Source of the DNA: Haloferax marisrubri
GTDB taxonomy: Archaea > Halobacteriota > Halobacteria > Halobacteriales > Haloferacaceae
Length of the DNA: 64,000 nt
Assembly: GCF_001469875.2 (NCBI RefSeq)
Contig: NZ_LOPW02000010.1
Span: forward strand, 593,924-657,923
Reading direction: 5' to 3'
The notes beneath the pieces are model-generated. The model did no database searches, had not been told where the DNA came from, and saw nothing but the letters and a program-made list of their open reading frames with translations. The position numbers were made by a program, and so were the translations under genes. How positions within the stretch are numbered: position 1 is the stretch's first letter; every line of letters starts with the position of its first letter. This document shows positions 50,647 to 58,200 of the stretch, in pieces.

Positions 50647-51393
50647 TCACTCCTCGCGCGAGCGGTGTTCGTCCAGCGCCTCGTCGATGCTCAGTTCGCC
50701 GCCGGCGACGCGGCGCGCGAGGCCCTCGTCGATGGTGCGGTTGTCGTCGGACGCCTCGCGCGAGCGCGCTTTGATGCGCGTGAGTTCGCCCTCGGTCGGC
50801 TCTATCTCGCGGGACTCGATTCGCTCGCCGTCCAGACGGGCGATGTTCACCGCGGCGAGCACGTCGCCCATGCCGCGCGCGCCGCTTCCGAGGTACGGCG
50901 TCGTCCCGGTCTCGTCGACGAGTTCGACCGCGATGCCGTCGAGTTCGTTGATGAGTTTCGCGCCCTGCAGGCGCGCGCCGTCGCCGATGCGGACCACGGG
51001 GTCGACCGCGTCTTCCGTCTCGCGTCGGATGACTTCGACGGCGTCCGCAAGCGGGACGTGGAACGCGGCGACGACCGTCTCGCCCGAAAGGACGGCGATG
51101 CCGGGTCTGGTCCCGGGGTCGACCCCGACGACGGTCCGCCCGTCGCCGTCGCGGAGGCTCGCGAGCGCCTCGTCGACGGCGCGGCGCACGTCGTCGCCGG
51201 TCGCGGTCACGCGGGTCACGTTCCCGTCGGAGCCCGTGCCGTCGAGGTCGTCGTCGGGACCGGTGAGGAGGACCCGCGCCCGCTCGGGCAAGGGGTCGCC
51301 CGGCTCGACGGTCGTAAACGTGACACCTCGGCTCCGGAGTTCGGACACGGCCTCGTGGTAGAGGTCGAAATCGGCGGTGGCGACGACTATCAC
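50647..51393 (-). CDS. RNase H-fold (RuvC-like) protein next to radB
   Basis: A 248-residue protein. The N-terminal 80 residues look like a Rossmann-type domain (VIVVATADFDLYHEAVSELR, then LLTGPDDDLDG). From about residue 96 an RNase H-type fold starts with VVGVDPGTRPGIAVLSGETV, whose first Asp is the usual metal ligand, then DGARLQGAKLINELDGIAVE. The C terminus is helical with an acid (TIDEGLARRVAGGELSIDEA). This resembles RuvC-like or pre-16S rRNase (YqgF) proteins. Role in DNA repair is inferred from radB, encoded divergently 120 bases away. The GTG start at 51393 is chosen because the strand VIVVATADF begins there; upstream residues are Arg-rich. Confidence 0.6.
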   Translation of the reverse strand: MIVVATADFDLYHEAVSELRSRGVTFTTVEPGDPLPERARVLLTGPDDDLDGTGSDGNVTRVTATGDDVRRAVDEALASLRDGDGRTVVGVDPGTRPGIAVLSGETVVAAFHVPLADAVEVIRRETEDAVDPVVRIGDGARLQGAKLINELDGIAVELVDETGTTPYLGSGARGMGDVLAAVNIARLDGERIESREIEPTEGELTRIKARSREASDDNRTIDEGLARRVAGGELSIDEALDEHRSREE

Positions 51394-51513
51394 GGGGGTC
51401 CCTTGGCGACGGCGACGAATAAAGCGTCGTGCGCGAGTCGCCGCGGTGGCCGCCGCCCGCGACGACCGGGGTGGACCGGGGTCTTTTTCGGCCGGTGGCA
51501 CCCACCACCTGAC

Positions 51514-52203
51514 GTGACAGAGTCAGTCTCCACCGGGTGCGACGCGCTCGACGACCTCCTCGACGGCGGGTTCGAACGCGGCACCGTCACGCAGGTGTAC
51601 GGCCCCTCCGCGGCCGGCAAGACGAACGTCGCGCTCTCGGCGGCGGTCCGGGTCGCCGCGGCGGGCGGCACCGTCGTCTACATCGACACCGAGGGCCTGT
51701 CGGTCGACCGCTTCCAACAACTCGCGGAGGCGGTCGCCCCCGAGGACGTGGAGTCTGTGACCTCGCGGCTGATGATAAGCGAGGCGTACGACTTCGAAGA
51801 CCAAGAACAGGCCGTCCGCGACGCCGAGGAGTTCGCCGCCAGCGCCGACCTCATCGTCCTCGACTCCGCGACCGGCTTCTACCGGCTCGAACGGACCGCC
51901 GAGGGCGACGGCGGCGAGGCGCTCCGACGGGTCGCCCGGCAGGTCACGCACCTGCTGTCGCTCGCGCGCAAACACGACCTCGCGGTCGTCCTAACGAATC
52001 AGGTGTACTCCGACCCCGACACCGACCGGACGCGCGCGCTCGGCGGCCACACCCTCGAACACTGGACCGGCACCGTCGTCCGCCTCGACCGCTTCCGCGG
52101 CGGCAACCGCCGGGCGACGCTCGAAAAGCACCGCGCGAAACCCGCCGGGGAGACGGCGACGTTCAAGATAACGGACCGCGGGCTCTCCGCGACTGACGTA
52201 TAA
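51514..52203 (+). CDS. radB: RadB, RadA paralogue
   Basis: A 229-residue single-domain RecA-family protein lacking the N-terminal helix-hairpin-helix domain of RadA, the defining difference. Walker A is VYGPSAAGKTNVALSAAV (residues about 28-45), and Walker B is DLIVLDSATGFYRLERT. The C-terminal segment LTNQVYSDPDTDRTRALGGH matches RadB L2. RadB helps RadA load and regulates homologous recombination in Haloferax. The GTG start at 51514 places the P-loop as expected; the longer frame from 50665 is antisense to the divergent gene. Confidence 0.93.
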   Translation: MTESVSTGCDALDDLLDGGFERGTVTQVYGPSAAGKTNVALSAAVRVAAAGGTVVYIDTEGLSVDRFQQLAEAVAPEDVESVTSRLMISEAYDFEDQEQAVRDAEEFAASADLIVLDSATGFYRLERTAEGDGGEALRRVARQVTHLLSLARKHDLAVVLTNQVYSDPDTDRTRALGGHTLEHWTGTVVRLDRFRGGNRRATLEKHRAKPAGETATFKITDRGLSATDV

Positions 52204-52208
52204 AAAAA
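52202..52208 (-). terminator. T-run terminator for the CBS-domain gene
   Basis: Seven A on the plus strand, so seven T on the minus strand, located 84-90 bases downstream of the minus-strand CBS gene's stop at 52292. Haloarchaeal genes are often terminated by such T-runs. It directly overlaps the radB stop. Confidence 0.4.
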
Positions 52209-52291
52209 GGTCGACGCGGCCGGGCGGACGCCCCGGCCGAATCCCGCTCCTGTGTTCTGTTCGCGTTTCTTCTCGGGCGCGGTCGGCGACG

Positions 52292-53434
52292 TTACAGCTC
52301 GTTCAACTTGCGGAGGAGCTGGCCGCGGTAGCGCTCGTCGGCCTCGAAGCCCTTGACTTCGAGCACGTTGCGTTCGAGTTTGTCGAGCGCGACGTGGAAC
52401 GCGTGTTCAGCGCCGTAGCCCTCGCCGCTGCCGGCCAGTTGGCCGTGGCTCGTGCGGAGCCGAATCTGGCACTGGATGAGCGGCGTCCCGCGGAGCTTCT
52501 CCTTGTGCTCGTGGAAGCGGACGTGGGCGTGGAGCACGCTCATCCGCTGGTACTTGTCCGCGACCTCGGTGATGGCCGAGTTGATGTCGGCGCGGCTCAG
52601 CGTCTCGAGGAGGCCGATGTTCGTGACCTGCACGTCCATCTGCTCTTCTTCGGTGTAGGTGAGCGCGCGGAGCACGTCGGTCTTGGTCACCACGCCGAGG
52701 ACCTCGCCGTCGTCGTCGGCGGGCGTGACGACCAGCCCGGCGATGTCGTGTTCCAGCATGCGCGCGACCGCGTCGCGGACGCTCTCTTCGGGCGTCGCCG
52801 TGCGCGCGGGGCTGGTCATGAGGTCGTAGACCGGGAGGTCGAGCATCCGGTCGGTGTCGCCGCGGCGGTCCTGCTTGCCCTGTCGGCCCTCGTCGCGCAC
52901 CATGAACTCGACGAGGTCGTAGGTGGTCAGGATGCCCGCGAGGCGACCGTCCGGGTTGACGACCGGCAGCCGCGAGACGCCGTGTTCGCGGAGGCGGTTG
53001 ATGGCCTGCCCGAGGTGGTCCCGTTCGCCGATGGTGACCACGTCGTCGGTGTAAATCTGCTCGACGGTCAGCGCGTCGAGGTGGTCGAGGACGGCCTCGA
53101 GGATGGCGTCCTGCGTGATGATGCCGTACTGTTTTTCGCCCTCGTAGACCGGCGCGACCTTCGTGTCGCCCTCGACGAGCATGCGCGCGACCTCCCGCAC
53201 GTTCTCGTGACGGTCTATCTTGGGGACGGCCTTCGTCAGCGCGGCCGCTTTGGTGCTGTCTTCGACGTGCGAGTTGATGAGCTGCTTCTCACCGATGACG
53301 CCCGCGTACTCGCCGTCGTCCTGGACGATGATGCCCTTAGGGTTTTCCCGCTCGAAGATAGAGCGGACCTTGCCTAATCGCTCGTCAACGTCGACCTCGA
53401 TGAAATCAGGAGTGGCGATATCAGCAATATCCAT
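52292..53434 (-). CDS. Four-CBS-domain protein with C-terminal hibernation-factor-like domain
   Basis: A 380-residue protein. Four CBS motifs can be traced: about 1-58 (DIADIATPDFIEVDVDERLG), 60-120, 124-185 (the YTDDVVTIGERDHLGQAINR type) and 205-268 (PVYDLMTSPARTATPEESVR). CBS pairs bind adenosine nucleotides. The last 90 residues (about 290-380) read MSVLHAHVRFHEHKEKLRG, a strand-rich segment, then GYGAEHAFHVALDKLERNVL, like the S30AE/HPF ribosome-hibernation fold. This suggests an energy-state-sensing ribosome-associated protein. The assignment of the C-terminal domain is by pattern and is less certain than the CBS repeats. Confidence 0.75.
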   Translation of the reverse strand: MDIADIATPDFIEVDVDERLGKVRSIFERENPKGIIVQDDGEYAGVIGEKQLINSHVEDSTKAAALTKAVPKIDRHENVREVARMLVEGDTKVAPVYEGEKQYGIITQDAILEAVLDHLDALTVEQIYTDDVVTIGERDHLGQAINRLREHGVSRLPVVNPDGRLAGILTTYDLVEFMVRDEGRQGKQDRRGDTDRMLDLPVYDLMTSPARTATPEESVRDAVARMLEHDIAGLVVTPADDDGEVLGVVTKTDVLRALTYTEEEQMDVQVTNIGLLETLSRADINSAITEVADKYQRMSVLHAHVRFHEHKEKLRGTPLIQCQIRLRTSHGQLAGSGEGYGAEHAFHVALDKLERNVLEVKGFEADERYRGQLLRKLNEL

Positions 53435-53824
53435 AATACATCCTTACATACAACGCCTCGTCTCTTGAAGGTTCGTCCCGTTTCCATCCGCTAGGAAGGA
53501 CCGAAATCGCAAGGCCACGCCGGGGCTGAAGGGACGAATTCCGCCGGCAGACGGCCTGTGAGCATTGTTAACACTATTATTTTGCTGAACGTCCCCATTT
53601 TTCGCCGACACGTCGGCCGTGACGGTGGCGCGCGCGGCGCTGTACTATCATTCAATTGTCAGCCTCCGTCGGGCGAATCCGAGGCGTAACTCGGTTCGTA
53701 CCCCCACCGAGAGCGGACCAGATAAGTCCCTGAATTCGGCGGTAGTTCGGGCCTAACCTGCCGAATTCGCACATCTAGTCGCTCCATACTTACAGCCGTT
53801 CCTACCGTTCAGTATTTCCAGAGA
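53435..53824. promoter_or_regulatory. Divergent intergenic region before the pilus operon
   Basis: A 390-base gap with no gene. For the CBS gene a minus-strand TATA (ttgtatgt) lies near 53443-53450, about 12-20 bases from its ATG, which is rather close. A second AT-rich stretch (gttaacactattatttt at 53567-53583) could drive the plus-strand pilB at a distance. A further TATA-like ccatacttac (53784-53793) lies 32-41 bases before pilB. I see no other structure. Confidence 0.45.
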
Positions 53825-56074
53825 ATGGCGTCTCCTGACAAGAACTCCCAGACTGACCGCCTCGATGGCGAAGAATCGTTCCGAGCAGACGGTGCCGGCA
53901 CCGCCGAACTGGTCCCCACGACCGGTCCGGAGGCGATGGCCGCCCGCGCGAGTGAACTACCGGTCTCCGCGTCGGACCGAATCGAATACGGCCCCGTCGA
54001 AGACCCCGTCTCCGGCGAGGCGATAGACGAGGACCGCCCGGAAACGCTCCGGGAGGCCGTCCTCCGCGAAGTGAAGACGTTCTTCGCCGAAATCGACGAC
54101 GAGACGGCGTTCGCGCCGACGCCCTCCGAGGCGTTCATCGAAGACAAGTTCTTCGACTTCTCGTACCTCGAGGGCGTCGAGGCCGTCGAACACTACTGGG
54201 TGAACAAGCCCTTCGCGTTCGTCTCCATCCTGTACGACCACGAGAAGCGCGAACACCAGTACCACGTGAGCGAACCGCGCCTCGACGACTTCGAGGACTT
54301 CGTGCGCGACGACCTGACGAAGATTCTGCGCAACAGCCTGCTGTACCGCGACCTCGACGCCGACGGCGACCGAGAGGACGTGTTCGACGACGAGGCCCGC
54401 GAGATAATCTCCGAACACGCCGCGACGGTCGAAGACGGGTCGCTCTGGAAGTTGTTTTACTTCCTGCTCCGCGACTTCATCCACTTCGGCCGCATCGACC
54501 CCGTGATGCGCGACCCTGGCATCGAAGACATCTCCTGTGACGGCGACGACGTGCCCGTCTACGTCTTCCACAGCGTCTACCGGGACGTGCCGACGAACGT
54601 GGTCTTCGACGACGGCGACCTCTCGTCGTTCACCATCCGCCTCGCGCAACGCGCGGGCAAGCAAGTGACCGTCTCCGACCCGCTCGTGGACGCGAGCCTC
54701 CCGGACGGCTCCCGCGTTCAGTTGACTCTCGGCTCCGACGTCGCCACCCGCGGGTCCAACTTCACCATCCGGAAGTTCTCGGACGTGCCGCTGTCGCCGG
54801 TCGATCTCGTGCGCTGGAACACCTTCAGCGTCGAGCAGATGGCGTACTTCTGGCTCGCCATCGAGAACAACCGGTCGCTCATCTTCGCGGGCGGCACGGG
54901 CTCCGGGAAGACAACCTCGATGAACGCGGTGTCCTTCTTCGTCCCCGGCCACGCGAAGGTCGTCTCCATCGAGGACACGCGCGAAATCACGCTCCCGCAC
55001 GACAACTGGATTCAGTCCGTCACCCGCGACACGTTCACGGCCGACGGCCGCGGCGAGGTGTCGATGTACGCGCTCCTGCAGGCCGCGCTCCGACAGCGCC
55101 CCGAGTACCTGCTGGTCGGTGAGATTCGCACGGAAGAGCGCGTCGCCCTGACGTTCTTCCACTCCATCGCCACGGGCCACACCGCGTACACGACGTTCCA
55201 CGCCGACTCCTCGGAGGGCGTGGTCCACCGCATGCGCAACGAGCCCCTCGGCGTGCCGGCCCAGATGCTCTCAGACCTCGACATCATCTCGGTCCAAAAG
55301 CAGATTCACCTCGACGGCGACCGGACCCGCCGGAACATCGCCGTCACCGAAATCGCCGGCGTCGACGACGACGGCGAGGTCGAACTCCGCGACGTGTTCA
55401 AGCGCAACCCCGAGAACGACGCCCACGAGCGCGTCGGCGACTCGGTCGTCCTCGACGAAATCGCCGCCGAGCGCGGCTGGACGGCCGCCGACCTGCAGTA
55501 CGAACTCGACGTTCGCGCCGACGTGCTCCGGTACATCGCCGCCTCGGGCGTCGACGACTACCTGACCGTGTCGGCGATGATTCGCCGCTTCGAGCGCGAC
55601 CGCGAAGGCCTCCTCGCGCACGTCTACGCCGAGACCTCGCTGGTCTCCGTCGACGACGAGGCCGACGAGGACGAGGCCGCGGCCGACGACTTCGACGACG
55701 ACGAAATCGAGGTCTCGCCCGAGACCGAGCAACTCCTCGCCGACCTGTTCGACATCGAGTTGGACGACGACGCGGATGCCGACGCGGGCGACGACGCGGA
55801 TGCCGACGCGGATGCCGACGCGGATACTGACACGGCAGACGACGAGCGCGACGAATCCGATGACGGCGCTGACTGGGAAGTCGTCGGCGACGACGCTGAC
55901 GCGGTCGCTGACGACGTTGGCGACGCGGAAGACGACGCTGTCGCCGACGCCGATTCCGCCGCCACCGAGTTCGACGATATCGCGGAGGCTGGCCCCGCGC
56001 CGGCCGATGACGCCTCGGACGCGGACGAAGCCGTGAGCGACGACGACGACCGGGAGGCCGACGATGTCCGCTGA
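53825..56074 (+). CDS. Type II/IV secretion system ATPase, PilB-type
   Basis: A 749-residue archaeal T2SS/T4P-type ATPase. The N-terminal part (about 100-300) is the usual helical domain, and the motor has Walker A FAGGTGSGKTTSMNAVSF (355-362 for the GGTGSGKT core) and Walker B LLVGEIRTEERVAL (about 428-435). The conserved His box is in FHSIATGHTAYTTFHAD. The last 130 residues are an Asp/Ala-rich repeat tail (DADADAGDDADADADADADT), not part of the ATPase. It should power pilus assembly or export of the pilin-like proteins downstream. It overlaps the next gene by 11 bases. Confidence 0.93.
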   Translation: MASPDKNSQTDRLDGEESFRADGAGTAELVPTTGPEAMAARASELPVSASDRIEYGPVEDPVSGEAIDEDRPETLREAVLREVKTFFAEIDDETAFAPTPSEAFIEDKFFDFSYLEGVEAVEHYWVNKPFAFVSILYDHEKREHQYHVSEPRLDDFEDFVRDDLTKILRNSLLYRDLDADGDREDVFDDEAREIISEHAATVEDGSLWKLFYFLLRDFIHFGRIDPVMRDPGIEDISCDGDDVPVYVFHSVYRDVPTNVVFDDGDLSSFTIRLAQRAGKQVTVSDPLVDASLPDGSRVQLTLGSDVATRGSNFTIRKFSDVPLSPVDLVRWNTFSVEQMAYFWLAIENNRSLIFAGGTGSGKTTSMNAVSFFVPGHAKVVSIEDTREITLPHDNWIQSVTRDTFTADGRGEVSMYALLQAALRQRPEYLLVGEIRTEERVALTFFHSIATGHTAYTTFHADSSEGVVHRMRNEPLGVPAQMLSDLDIISVQKQIHLDGDRTRRNIAVTEIAGVDDDGEVELRDVFKRNPENDAHERVGDSVVLDEIAAERGWTAADLQYELDVRADVLRYIAASGVDDYLTVSAMIRRFERDREGLLAHVYAETSLVSVDDEADEDEAAADDFDDDEIEVSPETEQLLADLFDIELDDDADADAGDDADADADADADTDTADDERDESDDGADWEVVGDDADAVADDVGDAEDDAVADADSAATEFDDIAEAGPAPADDASDADEAVSDDDDREADDVR

Positions 56075-58196
56075 CTCGTCGAACTCGGTCCCCCTGCCCG
56101 ACTACGAGGTCGAGCAGTACTTCCCGCGCGAACACTTCGACGAGTCGCCCGAGGAGGTCAAGCGGCTCCGCCAGCGCTACGGCTACGTCCGAACGTACTT
56201 CAAGCGCAACCCGGCGGGCCACCGCGACCTCCAGCGCTGGCTGAACCAGACCCGCGTGGGCACGACCTACGACCTGTACCTCACGCAGTCGCTCAAACTG
56301 GCGTTCGTCACCGCGGTGTTCGGCTCGCTCGTTGGACTCGCGCTCACGTTCGTCCTCGCCCGCATTGGCGTGCTGGCGAACGCGTCGAGCCCCGTGAGCT
56401 TCGGCATCGCGGCGCAGTACGTCGTCCCGCTGCTCCCCTACAAGGTGCCCATCCTCGGCGCGGCCCTCGTCGCCCTCGTCGGCGGACTGGCGGCCGCCGG
56501 GACCTACTACGCCCGGTACTACCTCCCCAAGAGCCGTGCCGAGATGCGCGGCCGGAGCATCGACATCCTGCTCCCGCACGCCATCGTCTACATGTACGCG
56601 CTCAGCCACGGCGGGATGAGCTTCCTCGAGGTCATCCGCTCCGTCGCGGACGCGCCCGACTACGGCGAGGTGTCCCGCGAGTTCGAGATGATCGCCCGCG
56701 ACATGGACCTGTTCGGCAACGACCTGTTCACGGCGCTCCGCAACTCCCGGAACCTGACGCCCTCGATTAACTTCGAGCAGTTCCTCGACGACCTCCTTTC
56801 GGTCCTCGACTCCGGCGGCGACGTGACCGCCTTCCTCGACCGCGAGTCCGCGACGTACCTCGAAGAGGCCCGCGACGAACAGGAGGACTTCATCGAGACG
56901 CTGTCGATGCTCTCGGAGGTGTTCGTCGCCGCGTTCGTCGCCGCGCCGCTCTTGCTCATCGTCACCCTGATGGTCATCAGTTTCCTCGGCGGCGACACGC
57001 TCGTCCAGCTGTACGCCCTGAACTACCTCATCTTCCCGCTGGGGATGGCGTTGTTCCTGCTCCTCGTGGACGTGCTCTCCTCGCCGTACACGCAGGACAC
57101 GGTCCGGACGAAACACGACGTGACCGTCCTCGAAGAGATTCGGACGGTCGTGTTCAACTTCCTCGGCGCGGTGCGCCGCGAAGTCCAGCGCGCCCGCGAG
57201 GCCCGCTGGGGCGGTGACGGCATCGCCTCCGACGGCGGCTTCGTCGACGAGCGACTCGACGACTACCGCCTCGAAAACGCGGTGTACGAGCTTCGGACGC
57301 TCATCGGCGACCCGCTCGACATCATGCGCCGCCAGCCGTACCTCTCGGCGGTCATCACGGTGCCGCTCGCGCTCCTGTCGGTCGTCGGCGTCTTCGTGCT
57401 CGGCCTCGCGACGCCGACCCTCGACGCCATGCTCGCGAACCCCTACAACACGACGGTCTGGTTCGTCGTCCTCCCGTTCGCCATCGTTGCGGTCCCCCTG
57501 ACGGTCTTCCACGAGCTTCGGACCCGCCGCGAGCGCACCCTCGAACGGCGCTTCCCCGACACGCTGAACCTGCTGTCGAGCGCCAACCAGATGGGTATCT
57601 CGCTGGTCGAGTCGCTCGCGCTCGTCTCCCGCTGGTCGAACGGCGCGCTCGCGGACGAACTCCGCGCGCTCCGCAACGACATCCGCTGGAACCACGACGC
57701 CCACTCGGCGCTCATGGCGTTCGCCACCCGGCTCAACGTCCCGCAGCTCTCGCGGGTCATCCGGCTCATCGCCAGCGGCGGCCGCACCAGCGGCGACCTC
57801 TCGCGCGTCCTCAGCGTCGCCGCGGAGGACACCCGCAACCGGTACAAGCTCGAAAAGTCGCGCCGTCGCGCGATGGGCTCGTACATCGCCATCGTCGTCA
57901 TCGGGTACTTCGTCTACCTGTTCGTCATCCTGATGCTCGGCGCGAGCTACCTCGGCCCCCTCGCCGAGATGACCGGACCGTCCACGTCCGCGTCGATGGA
58001 CGGACAGTCGCTCCCCATCGGCATCTCGTCGGTGCCGCTGGCGAACTTCCACGTGGTGTTCTTCCACTCCGCGCTGATTCAGGCGGTCGGAAGCGGACTC
58101 CTCGCCGGAAAACTGGCCGACAACAGCGCCCTCAGCGGACTGAAGTACGCCCTCGGGCTGTCCGCGCTGGCGCTCGTCGCCTTCGCATTGGTGTAA
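56064..58196 (+). CDS. Type IV pilus/TadC-type membrane platform protein, PilC-like
   Basis: A 710-residue inner-membrane protein with two T2SSF domains of about 200-250 residues. The first contains RSIDILLPHAIVYMYALSHG and EVSREFEMIARDMDLFGNDL; the second contains NLLSSANQMGISLVESLALV. Each ends in membrane helices, for example AFVAAPLLLIVTLMVISFLG and YIAIVVIGYFVYLFVILMLG. This protein forms the membrane base on which PilB acts. Length and duplication match archaeal PilC. It overlaps pilB (11 bases) and is followed four bases later by the first pilin-like gene. Confidence 0.92.
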   Translation: MSADSSNSVPLPDYEVEQYFPREHFDESPEEVKRLRQRYGYVRTYFKRNPAGHRDLQRWLNQTRVGTTYDLYLTQSLKLAFVTAVFGSLVGLALTFVLARIGVLANASSPVSFGIAAQYVVPLLPYKVPILGAALVALVGGLAAAGTYYARYYLPKSRAEMRGRSIDILLPHAIVYMYALSHGGMSFLEVIRSVADAPDYGEVSREFEMIARDMDLFGNDLFTALRNSRNLTPSINFEQFLDDLLSVLDSGGDVTAFLDRESATYLEEARDEQEDFIETLSMLSEVFVAAFVAAPLLLIVTLMVISFLGGDTLVQLYALNYLIFPLGMALFLLLVDVLSSPYTQDTVRTKHDVTVLEEIRTVVFNFLGAVRREVQRAREARWGGDGIASDGGFVDERLDDYRLENAVYELRTLIGDPLDIMRRQPYLSAVITVPLALLSVVGVFVLGLATPTLDAMLANPYNTTVWFVVLPFAIVAVPLTVFHELRTRRERTLERRFPDTLNLLSSANQMGISLVESLALVSRWSNGALADELRALRNDIRWNHDAHSALMAFATRLNVPQLSRVIRLIASGGRTSGDLSRVLSVAAEDTRNRYKLEKSRRRAMGSYIAIVVIGYFVYLFVILMLGASYLGPLAEMTGPSTSASMDGQSLPIGISSVPLANFHVVFFHSALIQAVGSGLLAGKLADNSALSGLKYALGLSALALVAFALV

Positions 58197-58200
58197 GGCC

